Origin: an uncultured Finegoldia sp. | GTDB lineage: Bacteria; Bacillota; Clostridia; Tissierellales; Peptoniphilaceae | Length of the DNA stretch: 64,000 nt | Assembly: GCF_947252345.1 (NCBI RefSeq) | Contig: NZ_CAMXVC010000003.1 | Location: 1 to 64,000, forward strand | Direction of reading: 5' to 3' | In this document: one piece after another, positions 18,764 to 30,461 of the stretch | How the letters are laid out: each line of letters opens with the position of its first letter | Numbering within the stretch: position 1 is the stretch's first letter | The notes under the pieces: model-generated | What the model saw: only the letters and a program-made list of their open reading frames with translations | Database searches by the model: none | What the model was told of the DNA's origin: nothing | Translations under genes and position numbers: made by a program

Positions 18764-21700
18764 TTATTCATCTTCTTCTTGTAATGATTCGTAATCTTTT
18801 GATTGCTCTTCAGACTCTAATTCAGAATCAACTTCTGTTTCATTGTTTTCTGCTAATTTTTCAGCTTCCATCATTTCTTCTTCAGCTTTTCCCTCATAGT
18901 CTATGTTAATCTTATCATATCTTGCTATTCCTGTACCTGCAGGTATAAGCTTACCAATTATTACATTTTCTTTTAAGCCTATTAAGTGATCTACTTTACC
19001 TTTTATTGAAGTTTCCGTCAACACTCTTGTAGTTTCTTGGAAAGATGCTGCAGATAAGAAACTTTCTGTAGCGAGAGAAGCTTTTGTTATGCCCATTAAT
19101 GAGTGGCTTCCAGTTGCAGGAATCTTTCCTTCTTTTAAAAGTTGTTCGTTTGTCATTTTGAAATCTCTTGCGTCTACAACACTTCCAGACAAGAATCCTG
19201 AATCTCCGCTATCTTCAACTTTGATTTTGCTCATCATTTGTCTGATTATGATTTCGATGTGCTTATCGTCAATGTCTACACCTTGAAGTCTGTAAACTTT
19301 TTGTACTTCTCTGATGATATAATCACGAACGCCTTCTGCTCCGTTAACTCGTAGTATATCTTGTGGATTGATAGAACCTTCTGTCAATGGCTCTCCTTTT
19401 TCTACATGGTCTCCGTCATTAACCCTGATGTGAGCTCCGTAAGGAATTTGATATACTCTTTCTTCGCCATCTTCAGCAGTTACAATAACATCATTTCTCT
19501 TTTTATTTTCTTGGATTTTAACAGTACCTTCAATTTCTGTAATGTAAGCAAGTCCTTTTGGTTTACGAGCTTCGAATAACTCCTCAACTCTAGGAAGACC
19601 TGATGTGATTCCAACTCCGGCGATACCACCTGAGTGGAAAGTTCTCATCGTCAATTGTGTACCCGGTTCACCGATAGATTGTGCAGCGATAATACCAACT
19701 GCTTCACCGATGTTTACTGGCTTTCCAGTTGCCAAGTTTCTTCCGTAACATTTAGCGCACACGCCGTGTTTCATCTTACATCCAAGAACACTTCTAACTT
19801 TGACTTCTTCAATACCTTTTGATTCTATTTTATCCGCAATAGCTTCTGTAATCATATCATTCTTATGAACGATGATTTCTCCAGTTTCCAAATCAAGAAT
19901 ATCTTCGAATGAATATCTTCCGATTATTCTCGATTTCAAATCTTCAACTTGTCTATTGCCATCTTTAATTTCTTTTGCTACTACATATTCATCAGTTCCA
20001 CAGTCATCTTCTGTGATTATGACATCTTGTGAAACATCTACAAGTCTTCTTGTCAAATATCCAGAGTCCGCTGTTCTAAGTGCGGTATCTGATAGACCCT
20101 TTCTTGAACCGTGAGTCGATATAAAGAACTCTTGTACCGAAAGACCTTCGCGGAAATTTGACGTGATAGGAATTTCAATCGTATTACCAGCAGTATCTGA
20201 CATAAGTCCACGCATACCACCTAATTGTCTGATTTGATTTTCACTACCACGGGCTCCAGAAACGGCCATGATATTCAAGTTGTTGTCATCTGGTAAATTT
20301 GTCATCAACGCTTTTGTCACATCTTTAATACATTGTTCCCAAATCTCGATGACTTTTTTGTATCTCTCTTCGTTTGTTATATCACCTTGAAGATAAATAT
20401 CTTGCACCAAATCTATTTGTTGTTCGGCTTTGCTTATTATTGTTTTTTTAGAATCTGGAATTGTAATATCTCCCATTGATATTGTCAATGCACCAATAGT
20501 TGAATACTTGTATCCGATTGATTTAATGTAGTCCAATAATTCCGCTGTTCTTATATTTCCATGTTTTCTGAAAGTCAAATCAATGATTTTCGATAGCATT
20601 TTTTTGTCAACTTGCAAATCTACTTCAAGAGAATATGGGTCTTCTTCACGATTTACCATTCCCAAATCTTGCGATATGCCTTCGTTGAAAATAAATCTAC
20701 CAACCGTACTTTCAATAATTTTGCTTGTTCCATCATTGTTTACACTGTTACGTCTAACTTTTACGATAGTTTGTAGAGTTACATAGTGCATTGCATAAGC
20801 GAGCATCATTTCGTCTATATCTTTGAAAATCAATCCCTCGCCTTTTTGACCTTCTTTTCTAGTAGTCATATAGAATGAACCAAGTACCATATCTTGTGAT
20901 GGAGTCGTGATTGGCTTGCCGTCTTTTGGTGCTAGTATGTTATTAGTACTCAACATCAAAAGTCTAGCTTCTGCTTGTGCTTCCGGTGAAAGTGGCAAAT
21001 GGACAGCCATTTGGTCGCCGTCAAAGTCCGCATTGTAAGCAGTACATACCAATGGGTGAAGTTTGATAGCTTTTCCTTCAACTAGTATTGGTTCAAATGC
21101 TTGGATACCAAGTCTGTGAAGTGTCGGTGCACGGTTTAATAATACTGGATGGTCTACTATAATATCTTCCAAAACATCCCACACTTTATCATTTTCTCTC
21201 TCAACTAATTTCTTAGCGTTTTTAACGTTGTGAGATATTTCTCTTTTAACCAATTCTCTGATTACAAATGGTTTGAAAAGTTCAAGCGCCATTTTCTTAG
21301 GAAGACCGCATTGGTAGAATTTCAAGTTAGGACCGATTACTATTACCGAACGACCTGAATAGTCAACTCTCTTACCCAACAAGTTTTGTCTGAAACGACC
21401 AGATTTACCTTTTAGCATATCTGACAAACTCTTCAATGGTCTATTTCCTGGTCCAGTTACCGGTTTTCCACGTCTTCCATTGTCTATAAGAGCATCTACA
21501 GCTTCTTGAAGCATTCTTTTTTCGTTACGAACGATAATTTCTGGCGAACCAATATCCAACAATCTTTGTAGACGGTTATTTCTATTTATAACTCTTCTGT
21601 ATAAATCATTCAAATCACTTGTAGCAAATCTTCCACCTTCAAGTTGAACCATAGGTCTGATGTCTGGAGGAATTACAGGAATTACATCCATAATCATCCA

Positions 21701-22378
21701 AGAAGGGTCATTTTTAGATTCAATAAAAGCTTCTACAACCTCAAGCCTTCTTAAAATTCTAACCTTTTTTTGTCCAGTCGAACCTTCAAAAGTTTCAGTT
21801 AGATTTTTGTATTCTTCTTGTAAGTCTATTTTTTGTAAAAGTTCTTTTATCGCTTCAGCGCCCATTTTAGCTCTGAAATCGACATCTTCTTCGTATTTTT
21901 CGCAATACTCTTCGTATTCACGTTCTGTCAATAATTGTTTTTCATACAAATCTGTTTTTCCTGGATCAATTACCACGAAAGATGCAAAATATAGAACTTT
22001 TTCCAAAGCTCTTGGGCTCATATCTAATAGCAATCCCATACGAGATGGTATTCCTTTGAAATACCAGATATGACTTACAGGAGCTGCTAATTCAATGTGA
22101 CCCATTCTTTCACGTCTTACTTTTGATTTAGTGACTTCTACTCCACATTTTTCGCACACAATTCCCTTGTATCTAATTCTCTTGTATTTTCCACAATTAC
22201 ATTCGTAGTCTTTAGTTGGCCCAAATATTTTTTCACAGAACAATCCTTCCTTTTCAGGTTTTAATGTTCTATAATTTATAGTTTCTGGTTTTTTTACTTC
22301 TCCACACGACCATTGTCTTATCTTGTCAGGTGAAGCCAAACCAATTTTCATAGCTTCAAAAGTATTTTTTTGTACCAA
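18764..22378 (-). CDS. rpoC: DNA-directed RNA polymerase subunit beta'
   Basis: 1204 residues counted from a TTG start at 22376-22378, preceded by GGAAAGGAGAG. This places [13 protein letters not shown] at the normal RpoC N-terminus. A longer frame to 22441 would overlap rpoB by 47 bases. The N-terminal zinc ribbon (CNCGKYK then CEKCGV), the catalytic NADFDGDQ near residue 449, and the second zinc site ([11 protein letters not shown]) are present. The C-terminal 40 residues are strongly acidic. Follows rpoB closely. Confidence 0.97.
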   Translation of the reverse strand: MVQKNTFEAMKIGLASPDKIRQWSCGEVKKPETINYRTLKPEKEGLFCEKIFGPTKDYECNCGKYKRIRYKGIVCEKCGVEVTKSKVRRERMGHIELAAPVSHIWYFKGIPSRMGLLLDMSPRALEKVLYFASFVVIDPGKTDLYEKQLLTEREYEEYCEKYEEDVDFRAKMGAEAIKELLQKIDLQEEYKNLTETFEGSTGQKKVRILRRLEVVEAFIESKNDPSWMIMDVIPVIPPDIRPMVQLEGGRFATSDLNDLYRRVINRNNRLQRLLDIGSPEIIVRNEKRMLQEAVDALIDNGRRGKPVTGPGNRPLKSLSDMLKGKSGRFRQNLLGKRVDYSGRSVIVIGPNLKFYQCGLPKKMALELFKPFVIRELVKREISHNVKNAKKLVERENDKVWDVLEDIIVDHPVLLNRAPTLHRLGIQAFEPILVEGKAIKLHPLVCTAYNADFDGDQMAVHLPLSPEAQAEARLLMLSTNNILAPKDGKPITTPSQDMVLGSFYMTTRKEGQKGEGLIFKDIDEMMLAYAMHYVTLQTIVKVRRNSVNNDGTSKIIESTVGRFIFNEGISQDLGMVNREEDPYSLEVDLQVDKKMLSKIIDLTFRKHGNIRTAELLDYIKSIGYKYSTIGALTISMGDITIPDSKKTIISKAEQQIDLVQDIYLQGDITNEERYKKVIEIWEQCIKDVTKALMTNLPDDNNLNIMAVSGARGSENQIRQLGGMRGLMSDTAGNTIEIPITSNFREGLSVQEFFISTHGSRKGLSDTALRTADSGYLTRRLVDVSQDVIITEDDCGTDEYVVAKEIKDGNRQVEDLKSRIIGRYSFEDILDLETGEIIVHKNDMITEAIADKIESKGIEEVKVRSVLGCKMKHGVCAKCYGRNLATGKPVNIGEAVGIIAAQSIGEPGTQLTMRTFHSGGIAGVGITSGLPRVEELFEARKPKGLAYITEIEGTVKIQENKKRNDVIVTAEDGEERVYQIPYGAHIRVNDGDHVEKGEPLTEGSINPQDILRVNGAEGVRDYIIREVQKVYRLQGVDIDDKHIEIIIRQMMSKIKVEDSGDSGFLSGSVVDARDFKMTNEQLLKEGKIPATGSHSLMGITKASLATESFLSAASFQETTRVLTETSIKGKVDHLIGLKENVIIGKLIPAGTGIARYDKINIDYEGKAEEEMMEAEKLAENNETEVDSELESEEQSKDYESLQEEDE

Positions 22379-22394
22379 GGAGCTCTCTCCTTTC

Positions 22395-25300
22395 CTATAG
22401 TGTATCATCGCTGCCGAATTCAGTAGAATCTGTGTCTTCATCTATCAATTCGACTTCTTCATTGTTTTCGTCAAGTAATTTAACATCCAAAGATAATGAT
22501 TGAAGTTCTTTAATTAAAACCTTGAATGATTCTGGTATTCCTGGCTCAGGAATATTTTCACCTTTAATGATTGCCTCATAAGTTTTAACACGTCCTACTA
22601 CATCATCTGATTTAACTGTTAGAATTTCTTGAAGAGTATGAGCTGCACCGTAAGCTTCCAATGCCCATACTTCCATTTCTCCAAATCTTTGTCCACCAAA
22701 TTGAGCTTTACCTCCAAGTGGTTGTTGTGTTACAAGAGAGTATGGTCCAGTAGATCTTGCGTGAATTTTTTCTGCAACCATATGGTGTAGCTTCAACATA
22801 TACATATATCCTACTGTTACGGGGTTGTCGAAATATTCTCCTGTTCTTCCATCCCTTAACCAAATTTTTCCAGATTTTGGATATCCTGCTTCTTCCAAAG
22901 CGTCTTCTATTTCAAGGTCGCTTGCACCATCGAATACTGGTGTAGCTACCTTCCAACCTAATTTACTTGCCGCAAGTCCCAAGTGAACTTCAAGTACTTG
23001 TCCGATGTTCATACGACTAGGTACACCTAATGGGTTAAGAACTACTTGTACTGGTGTTCCATCAGGCAAATATGGCATATCTTCTTCGGGCATAATTCTC
23101 GAAACGACACCCTTGTTTCCGTGACGACCGCACATTTTATCGCCGACCATAATTTTTCTCTTTGTTGCGACAAAAACTCTGACTACTTTGTTAACTCCAG
23201 GAGACAATTCATCTCCATTTGCTCTTGAATAAGTCTTGACGTCAACTACAACTCCCGATTCACCGTGAGGAACTCTTAACGAAGTATCTCTTACTTCTCT
23301 GGCTTTTTCTCCAAAGATTGCCCTTAAAAGTCTTTCTTCGGCAGTTAATTCAGTTTCCCCTTTTGGAGTAACTTTACCAACTAAAATATCTCCTGCTTTG
23401 ACCTCAGCTCCGATTCTGATTATTCCCTCGTCGTCAAGATTTTTTCTCATCTCTTCTCCGACATTAGGAATGTCTTTTGTGATTTCTTCTGCTCCTAATT
23501 TTGTTTCACGAGCTTCGGATTCGTGTTCTTCTATATGAACTGATGTCAATACATCGTCTAACACTAATTTTTCATTCAACAACATCGCGTCTTCGTAGTT
23601 GTAACCTTCCCAAGTCATAAATGCAATAAGTATGTTTTTACCTAATGCCATTTCTCCCATATGTGTACTTGGACCATCCGCGATGATGTCATCAACCTCA
23701 ACTTTGTCACCTTTATTTACAATAGGTCTTTGATTAAATGTAGTACCTTGATTTGCTTTTTTGAACTTACGAATTGTGTATTTGTCGACTTTTCTGTCGT
23801 CATCACGAGTAATTTCAATCATATCTGAAGAAACTTTTGTTACAGTTCCTTTGTGTTTTGCTTTTACAACAACGCCTGAATCTTTTGCTGCCTTGTGTTC
23901 AATACCAGTACCGATTATTGGCGCTTGTGTAGACAACAATGGAACAGCTTGTCTTTGCATGTTGGAACCCATCAACGCACGAGTGGCGTCATCATTTTCC
24001 AAGAAAGGAATCATGGCAGTACCAACAGATACAATTTGTTGCGGACTAACGTCCATATAATCTACAACTTCACGAGGATAAATATCATTTTCGCCGTTGA
24101 TACCACGACCGGATACTCTCTCGTTTACAAATCTTGAATTTTCGTCTAAAGGTTCATTAGCTTGTGCAATTATATATTTATCTTCTTCATCAGCTGTTAA
24201 ATAAACAATGTCTTCAGTAACTTCACCAGTTTCTTTGTCCACACGTCTGTATGGAGTTTCTAAGAATCCGTACTCATTTGTTGTAGAGTAAGTTGTCATT
24301 GACGTTATAAGACCGATGTTTGGTCCTTCTGGTGTCTCTATTGGACAAATTCTACCGTAGTGTGAATCGTGCACGTCACGAACCTCAACGCCAGCTCTAT
24401 CTCTTGACAAACCACCAGGTCCCAACGCAGATAATCTTCTCTTGTGAGTAAGTTCTGCCAATGGATTAGTTTGCTCCATAAATTGTGACAACTGACTCGA
24501 ACCGAAAAACTCTTTTATCGATGCAGTCACTGGACGTACGTTGATTAAAGATTGAGGTGTCGCCAAATCAGGGTCTTGAGTGCTCATTCTTTCTCTGACT
24601 ACTCTCTCCATCCTTGATAAACCGATTCTGAATTGATTTTGCAACAATTCGCCAATAGTTCTCACACGTCTATTTCCCAAATGGTCGATATCGTCTGTGG
24701 AGCCAATTCCGAAGAATAAGTTAAATTCATAATTAATAGATGCCAAAATATCAGAATGAATAATGTGAATTGGAGATAATTGATGAACATTTTCTTCAAT
24801 TGCTTTTCTGATTGATTCATCGTCATCATTTTCATCTAATATTTTTTTCATAATTGGGTAATAAACTTTTTCGGAAAGATTCAAATCCGACAAGTCCATA
24901 TCCAATCCAAAACTATCCAAGTCCACAAAATGATTGCCGATAACACGAACAGTTTTTCCTTCGTGGCTAATAACATCAACAGCATTAATTCCAGCGTTTT
25001 CAATATCTATTGCGATTTCTTCAGTAATCAACTCGCCAGCGCTTGCCAAAATTTCACCAGTAGATGTGTCCACGATGTCTTCTTTTGATTTGTGATTAGT
25101 AATTCTATCTCTTAATGATAATTTTTTATTGAATTTATAACGGCCTACCTTTGCCAAATCATATCTTCTGCTATCAAAGAACATATTATTAATCAAAGGC
25201 TCCGCACTTTCTAGTGACGCTGGGTCACCAGGCTTTAATTTTTTGTAAATTTCGATGAGAGCACTTTCTCTGTCTTTTGAAATTTCTTTTTCGAGAGTTT

Positions 25301-25949
25301 TCCTCAAAATTTCAGAATCTCCCATGGCTTGTATTATTTCATCATCAGTGTCAAATAACAAAGCTCTCAATAATGTAGTAACAGGCAACTTTCTTGTTCT
25401 GTCGATTCTAATATTGACAACGCCACTTGCATCAGTGTCCATTTCCAACCAAGCACCCCTGTTTGGAATTACAGTTGATGCAAAATTGCTGTTACCTGAT
25501 TTGTCAATTTCTTCGGCGAAGTAAACACCAGGACTTCTTACAAGTTGGCTTACGATAACTCTCTCAGCTCCATTTATGATAAATGTACCACTGTCAGTCA
25601 TCAAAGGGAAATCACCCATAAAAACTTCTTGTTCTTTTACTTCTTCTGTGTCGGTGTTGATTAATCTTACTTTAACTTTTAGCGGGCAAGAATAATTTGC
25701 ATCTCTATCCTTTGCTTCTTGAATAGTGTATTTTGGGTTTTCTTCAAAATAATAATCTACAAATTCCAATACAAGACTGCCTGCGTAATCTTTAATCGGA
25801 CTGATATCTTCGAATACTTCTTTTATTCCTTTTTTTACAAACCAATCAAAACTATCTGTTTGAATGCCTATAAGATTTGGAAGTCCCAAAACATTTTTGT
25901 TTCTAGAAAAGCTAACTCTGTCCGTTACTCCATACTTTTCAGTATGCAT
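22395..25949 (-). CDS. rpoB: DNA-directed RNA polymerase subunit beta
   Basis: 1184 residues from the ATG at 25949; a GTG three codons earlier sits inside the AAGGGG ribosome site. The rifampicin-pocket stretch reads [17 protein letters not shown], and the following [13 protein letters not shown] is intact. The active-centre region GRHGNKGV and C-terminal [22 protein letters not shown] are conserved. It begins its own transcript rather than following rplL, and is cotranscribed with rpoC. Confidence 0.97.
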   Translation of the reverse strand: MHTEKYGVTDRVSFSRNKNVLGLPNLIGIQTDSFDWFVKKGIKEVFEDISPIKDYAGSLVLEFVDYYFEENPKYTIQEAKDRDANYSCPLKVKVRLINTDTEEVKEQEVFMGDFPLMTDSGTFIINGAERVIVSQLVRSPGVYFAEEIDKSGNSNFASTVIPNRGAWLEMDTDASGVVNIRIDRTRKLPVTTLLRALLFDTDDEIIQAMGDSEILRKTLEKEISKDRESALIEIYKKLKPGDPASLESAEPLINNMFFDSRRYDLAKVGRYKFNKKLSLRDRITNHKSKEDIVDTSTGEILASAGELITEEIAIDIENAGINAVDVISHEGKTVRVIGNHFVDLDSFGLDMDLSDLNLSEKVYYPIMKKILDENDDDESIRKAIEENVHQLSPIHIIHSDILASINYEFNLFFGIGSTDDIDHLGNRRVRTIGELLQNQFRIGLSRMERVVRERMSTQDPDLATPQSLINVRPVTASIKEFFGSSQLSQFMEQTNPLAELTHKRRLSALGPGGLSRDRAGVEVRDVHDSHYGRICPIETPEGPNIGLITSMTTYSTTNEYGFLETPYRRVDKETGEVTEDIVYLTADEEDKYIIAQANEPLDENSRFVNERVSGRGINGENDIYPREVVDYMDVSPQQIVSVGTAMIPFLENDDATRALMGSNMQRQAVPLLSTQAPIIGTGIEHKAAKDSGVVVKAKHKGTVTKVSSDMIEITRDDDRKVDKYTIRKFKKANQGTTFNQRPIVNKGDKVEVDDIIADGPSTHMGEMALGKNILIAFMTWEGYNYEDAMLLNEKLVLDDVLTSVHIEEHESEARETKLGAEEITKDIPNVGEEMRKNLDDEGIIRIGAEVKAGDILVGKVTPKGETELTAEERLLRAIFGEKAREVRDTSLRVPHGESGVVVDVKTYSRANGDELSPGVNKVVRVFVATKRKIMVGDKMCGRHGNKGVVSRIMPEEDMPYLPDGTPVQVVLNPLGVPSRMNIGQVLEVHLGLAASKLGWKVATPVFDGASDLEIEDALEEAGYPKSGKIWLRDGRTGEYFDNPVTVGYMYMLKLHHMVAEKIHARSTGPYSLVTQQPLGGKAQFGGQRFGEMEVWALEAYGAAHTLQEILTVKSDDVVGRVKTYEAIIKGENIPEPGIPESFKVLIKELQSLSLDVKLLDENNEEVELIDEDTDSTEFGSDDTL

Positions 25950-26031
25950 ATACTTCACCCCTTATTCTATCTTAAACTCCTAAATAATCTAGTTTATCGC
26001 ATAACTATCCATTTTTATACTGTATCTTAGA

Positions 26032-26060
26032 ATTATATATCAATAATTTTCATTTGTCAA
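26032..26060 (-). promoter_or_regulatory. Consensus sigma-A promoter of rpoBC
   Basis: On the minus strand TTGACA (26055-26060) and TATAAT (26032-26037) are both perfect consensus with a 17-base spacer. The 5' leader to rpoB would be about 75 bases. Confidence 0.9.
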
Positions 26061-26129
26061 TATTTTTGGGGATTTCATTTTCAAATTTTTCACAAAAAAT
26101 TTTATTTGCGCCTAAAAAAATCGCAAAAA

Positions 26130-26168
26130 AAATTTCACAAAGCAAAATCAATTTGTTTTGTGAAATTT
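26130..26168 (-). terminator. Terminator of the herA/thioesterase operon
   Basis: A long AT-rich inverted repeat (about 26130-26147 with 26151-26168) ends in a T8 run on the minus strand, just beyond the thioesterase stop. Confidence 0.75.
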
Positions 26169-26172
26169 TTGG

Positions 26173-26859
26173 TTATTGTGTTATTTTGATGATGGTTTTT
26201 ATTTCGCTGTCTTTAATCAATTTAAAATAAATATTGGATTTGTGAACTAATCGATAAATTTCGACCGTTTCATCTAATTTGAGCTCTTTTTTGTACATAA
26301 TTTCGATTTTTTTAATTATGCAATCTTCGATAAAATTCTCTATCCATTCGATATATCTTGCGTTGTTTGCGTGCAAATTCAAATCTATATCTGTTTTCCT
26401 CACGGTGTATTCTCCGATTTTTTCATAATCCACTTCTAATTCTTCTACATCTTGTTGAATGTAGTCATATCCATCTTCTTTCTCGTAAATGTCGGACAAT
26501 TCATCGGTTATTCGCATAGGAATTTTCTTTTCTTTATTTATAAGGAGCCATTTTGTTTTTGCTCTAACTATTACCCTGTCGTCTTGAATAACATCGTAGT
26601 TTCTGAAAGCATAGAATTTCTTGCTGAATGTATAGTATGTCTGAACTTTTAGGTTGTCAAATTTTTTCGGGAGTTTTTGTATATCTATATCCCACTGATA
26701 AATTACCCAAAATCCATTAAGATTAACGAGTTTTTCTTTTAATATTTTTTCTTGAATAATGGATGCTTCTAGCATATAATCCAATAATTTATTGTATCTT
26801 AAATTAGAATTTTTGTCGCAGAAAACACTCATAATTTTTGCATCATAACTTACCTTCAT
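26173..26859 (-). CDS. Acyl-ACP thioesterase (FatA-like)
   Basis: 228 residues forming a tandem hotdog fold. The first half contains WVIYQWDIDI and the second the family active-site signature DLNLHANNARYIEW, with N161 and H163 as catalytic candidates. It hydrolyses acyl-ACP to free fatty acid in the cytoplasm; chain preference is unknown. Bacterial members occur in anaerobes. The gene overlaps the end of herA by 17 bases, so it is the last, translationally coupled gene of the trmN6-rsmI-nurA-herA run, an unusual place for lipid metabolism. Confidence 0.85.
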   Translation of the reverse strand: MKVSYDAKIMSVFCDKNSNLRYNKLLDYMLEASIIQEKILKEKLVNLNGFWVIYQWDIDIQKLPKKFDNLKVQTYYTFSKKFYAFRNYDVIQDDRVIVRAKTKWLLINKEKKIPMRITDELSDIYEKEDGYDYIQQDVEELEVDYEKIGEYTVRKTDIDLNLHANNARYIEWIENFIEDCIIKKIEIMYKKELKLDETVEIYRLVHKSNIYFKLIKDSEIKTIIKITQ

Positions 26860-28681
26860 TTTTATCCTTTACTAAATCGTACCTGTATCCCAATGGTTTT
26901 TTTGTTTTTATAATATATCCATCTTTGATGAATTCTTCTAGTTTTGCCTCTAATTCTTTGACGCTCATTTTTATTGAGCATTTTTCTTCAAGGCGTTGTA
27001 TTACGTTTAACAAATCAAAAGTTATCGGAAATTCATTGTTTTCTTTTAGTTTTGACAGTAATTCCAAGTCCAAAAGTGTTCTGTTTTCGTTGTTTTGCTC
27101 AAACATACGGTACATCTCATCAAAAGGGTTATTGAATTTAGGTTGAGTTGTGTGTGCCAATCTTATTCTTGCAAAAAGTGTTTTTCCTATTTGAGCTTGT
27201 GATATAAAAACATCTCCATTTGAAAGATATGGAAGGCGTCTGATTTCTTCTGACGAGAGATCTGTTTCTTTTTTGATGACTTCTAGGTCCTTTTCAGTTG
27301 AAATTCTGAAAATAAATTTCGTCGACAACTGAGCAATTATTGTCGGGTCGATAGCAGCCATTCTTTGAGATGCCAGTATCAAAAACACTCCGTATTTTCT
27401 TCCTTCTTGTGCGATTTCTTTGATTATTCTTTTTGTTACGCTAATTTGTTCTTTTCCACAAAAATTATGTGCCTCATCAAATGCCATACAAATCAAAGGA
27501 AAATATTCGCTTGTCATCGAATCAACATATCTTCTTCTTTTTCGATAGCAAGAATTTATAGCATACGATGCGTACAAATTCAACAGCCTCTGCGTTCCTT
27601 GAATTACGACAGTTTTGCCTGATAGAAGTGCTTCGAAAAGTTTTTGTGATGTGTTCAAGAAAATATTTGTGTTCAAAAGTCTGTTGAACCTTCTGATTAC
27701 AGCTTGAAGGGAATCGAGGTTAACTATTTGTCCGAACTTATCATACAAATTATTGTCGTCGCTGTCTTTATCGGAAATAGCATCTGCAATTTTCTTTAAA
27801 TAATCCAAAAAATCATTGGCACTTGATTTACTAATTTTGTAATTATTGGTAATCGCTTCATAGGCAGATTTCATAGATTCTGTGAGTTCTCCCTGCGTTT
27901 CTATCAAGCTGATGAGCTCATAGCTGTTCAAATCCGGAAAATTAATCCCCAAATCTATTCCAACTTCCAAAACTTCAAATTTGTCCGAAAAATCAATCCC
28001 GTAATTTTCCAGTGTTCTATCATTAAAAACCATTTGATTGTGTGGGTCAAACACGATAGTCGGAACGGATTTTTCCATCAATTCCTCAATCACCACTCTC
28101 ATTCCATAAGATTTTCCAGAGCCTGACCCCCCAAAAATTCCGATGTGTGGATATTCAATCATATTGTAATAGTTGAATAAATAAACCAACTCCTCTTGGT
28201 CATGAATTTGTTGATTGGAATCCATTACTTTGAGCAATTTTTTGTACTCTTCTGGACAATTTTCATATATCTGCTCAGTGTTTTTTATTATCCCAATTTT
28301 TAGTGATTTTTCAATTTTGCCAGAATAAAACAAGTGTTTTATTTCGTCAAAACTTGGTTCTCTTATGATTGAGCCTGCTTCTATCGCATAAGCAGGGTCA
28401 TCCATAACGCGAAATTTATAGATATATTTTATTCCGTCAGAAATATCGTAGCCAACAGCTTTCAGTTTTTGGATTTGGTCTGTGGTGATGTATGAATCCG
28501 CACTATTTGACTCCATAAATTCGTTAACGCTGTGTGTTTCGACGACTTGGCAAAGAATGTCTCCTTGTTTTTTGTCTTTGACAATCATATACTCGTTTAT
28601 GCGCAGTCTATCGTATTTGCTGGCAACAAAGCACTCCAATTGGTCGGTCATTCCGACAACTCTAAAATCTAGCTCCTTCAT
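26843..28681 (-). CDS. herA: HerA-family DNA-translocating ATPase
   Basis: 612 residues. The N-terminal HAS-like beta-barrel region (about 1-110) is followed by a FtsK/HerA RecA-like core: Walker A GGSGSGKS at 184-191, DPHNQ after strand 2, Walker B CMAFDEAHNF, and an arginine-finger/sensor segment near QEGRKYGVFLILASQR. A short winged-helix-like tail ends the protein. HerA hexamers pump DNA and partner with NurA nuclease in archaeal end resection. The partner gene nurA lies directly upstream with a shared base, supporting the assignment. Confidence 0.9.
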   Translation of the reverse strand: MKELDFRVVGMTDQLECFVASKYDRLRINEYMIVKDKKQGDILCQVVETHSVNEFMESNSADSYITTDQIQKLKAVGYDISDGIKYIYKFRVMDDPAYAIEAGSIIREPSFDEIKHLFYSGKIEKSLKIGIIKNTEQIYENCPEEYKKLLKVMDSNQQIHDQEELVYLFNYYNMIEYPHIGIFGGSGSGKSYGMRVVIEELMEKSVPTIVFDPHNQMVFNDRTLENYGIDFSDKFEVLEVGIDLGINFPDLNSYELISLIETQGELTESMKSAYEAITNNYKISKSSANDFLDYLKKIADAISDKDSDDNNLYDKFGQIVNLDSLQAVIRRFNRLLNTNIFLNTSQKLFEALLSGKTVVIQGTQRLLNLYASYAINSCYRKRRRYVDSMTSEYFPLICMAFDEAHNFCGKEQISVTKRIIKEIAQEGRKYGVFLILASQRMAAIDPTIIAQLSTKFIFRISTEKDLEVIKKETDLSSEEIRRLPYLSNGDVFISQAQIGKTLFARIRLAHTTQPKFNNPFDEMYRMFEQNNENRTLLDLELLSKLKENNEFPITFDLLNVIQRLEEKCSIKMSVKELEAKLEEFIKDGYIIKTKKPLGYRYDLVKDKNEGKL

Positions 28682-29637
28682 TATATAACTCTTTTGCTCC
28701 TTTGTGATCTAAAAATCGCTTGAAATATTTCAGTGTCCAAATATTTGCTTGCAAGCATCTTGACTTTGCCGTTCTCTATTCTCGTTTTCTTGTCTACAAT
28801 GTCCAGCAAAAATGGAACTCCTCTCGTGTTTTCATCGCATAGGGCCAACACAAAAGAAATTATGCTATTAAAAATATCCAAGTTGTAATCCATTATATCA
28901 ATCGCTATTACACACGGGTCTTTTGAAGTTCTCACAAAAGCTTGTTCAATTCCAATATTCGACTTCATAGATTTGTATTTTTTTACGATAAATCCTTCGT
29001 TCATATCAAAAGCATTGAACAGAGCCTCTCTATCAAAAAGCATTCCGATTGGTTTTTTAGCTGCCTTATATGTTTCCATAATGATTTTGGTGTTTATTTC
29101 CTCCACTACTCCTATCAATACCACTTGATTTTCACGGCACAAATTGACAAGTTGTTTAAATTCATCTGATGCCTGTATGTGATATCTTACCAAAGTCCCA
29201 TCCATAAGCAATGCCTTTACATCGTGATTTTTAACAGCATCATAAGCTGCTGCTATTTCAGTCAAGCACAAAGTCCTCTTTGATTGGTTTAACTCATCCA
29301 TCTCATCAAATCCGTCTATCAACGGACACACCACATCAGTCTTGACAATTGGTTTGTCTTTTGAATTTAACATAGCCATCGCCTGAAAAAACTCGACATA
29401 ATTTGGATAATTAGCTCCAACCCTATTGACAGAACCATCGACAACACAAATATGTTTTTGTCCTTTAAATACTTTGAGTTCTTCTTCGCTCATTTTAGTG
29501 AATGTTTGTATTTTTTGTCCTTCAACATTATTTATTAAACTTCTAACTCTGTCTCTGCTTAAATTGGAATTATTATTTCTTTCTTTGAATTTTTCATTTA
29601 ATTCATTTACTTTGCTGATAAGTTCTTCTGAAATCAT
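28681..29637 (-). CDS. nurA: NurA-domain nuclease
   Basis: 318 residues. Catalytic aspartates fit D67 in CVVDGSVNR and D146 in ALLMDGTLV, the two hallmark NurA motifs; a further VIAIDIMD stretch lies near the C-terminus. NurA is a Mn2+-dependent 5'-3' nuclease that works inside a HerA ring. The stop shares a base with the herA start, and its start overlaps rsmI by 4 bases. Whether this bacterial pair repairs breaks or acts in defence cannot be told from sequence. Confidence 0.85.
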   Translation of the reverse strand: MISEELISKVNELNEKFKERNNNSNLSRDRVRSLINNVEGQKIQTFTKMSEEELKVFKGQKHICVVDGSVNRVGANYPNYVEFFQAMAMLNSKDKPIVKTDVVCPLIDGFDEMDELNQSKRTLCLTEIAAAYDAVKNHDVKALLMDGTLVRYHIQASDEFKQLVNLCRENQVVLIGVVEEINTKIIMETYKAAKKPIGMLFDREALFNAFDMNEGFIVKKYKSMKSNIGIEQAFVRTSKDPCVIAIDIMDYNLDIFNSIISFVLALCDENTRGVPFLLDIVDKKTRIENGKVKMLASKYLDTEIFQAIFRSQRSKRVI

Positions 29638-30461
29638 ATTTCCAAGCTCTCCTTGTAAACGTCATTTTTCTTCAAACCGTACAAATCACAGACAATCTTA
29701 ACTGCTTTTTTCTTAGAAATTCCATCATCAATGAGTTCAATTAATTTTTCTTTCACATCAATCTCGGACGATTTTTCGATTAACTTATCAATAACTATCA
29801 CGAACTCACCTTTTATCGGTTCTTTTTGTATTTTTTCAAGAACTTCTGTGCATGTTCCTTTTATTACTGTCTCGTGAATTTTAGTCAACTCACGGAGTAC
29901 GCAGATTTGTCTGTCCTCCAGAAATTCACCTAACTCTTCAATCGTATCAACAACTCGATGAACCGACTCATAAATAATAGTTGTCATACATGAATTTTTT
30001 ATTTGCTCGTAGAATTTCTCTTTTTCAGAATTTTTCCTCGGAACAAATCCTAGAAATGCGAATTGCAAACTATCAAATCCACTTCTAACCAAAGCCGTTA
30101 TCGACGCACTCGCTCCAGGAAGAACTTCAACATCGACATTTCCCTCCATCGCTTTTTCGAGCAAAATCTGTCCTGGGTCACTTATAGACGGCATTCCAGC
30201 ATCACTTACAACTGCACAATTTATATTTTCATCTAAAATCTTTTCAATTATTTCATCTGAACGACTTTGCTCGTTGTGCTTGTGGTAGCTTACAAGTGGT
30301 GTTTTAATGTCGTAGTAATTCAACAATTTTGAAGTATTTCTCGTATCTTCGCAGTAAATTACATCGACATTTTTCAACACATCCAACGAACGAAGTGTCA
30401 TATCCGCCAAATTTCCAATAGGTGTTGCAACAACATAAATCTTAGATTTTTGTAATTCCAT
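29634..30461 (-). CDS. rsmI: 16S rRNA (cytidine1402-2'-O)-methyltransferase
   Basis: 275 residues. Tetrapyrrole-methylase fold with the N-terminal VVATPIGNLADMTLRSLDVL signature and VSDAGMPSISDPG, both standard for RsmI. It methylates the ribose of C1402 in 16S rRNA using SAM. The start at 30461 has GAGGTGATGG upstream and overlaps the preceding methyltransferase by 20 bases. Corresponds to yabC in the B. subtilis order. Confidence 0.95.
   Translation of the reverse strand: MELQKSKIYVVATPIGNLADMTLRSLDVLKNVDVIYCEDTRNTSKLLNYYDIKTPLVSYHKHNEQSRSDEIIEKILDENINCAVVSDAGMPSISDPGQILLEKAMEGNVDVEVLPGASASITALVRSGFDSLQFAFLGFVPRKNSEKEKFYEQIKNSCMTTIIYESVHRVVDTIEELGEFLEDRQICVLRELTKIHETVIKGTCTEVLEKIQKEPIKGEFVIVIDKLIEKSSEIDVKEKLIELIDDGISKKKAVKIVCDLYGLKKNDVYKESLEI

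Noticed and set aside
19872..24137. Several plus-strand frames of 60-140 codons
   Set aside because: All are antisense shadows of rpoC and rpoB without ribosome sites or family features.
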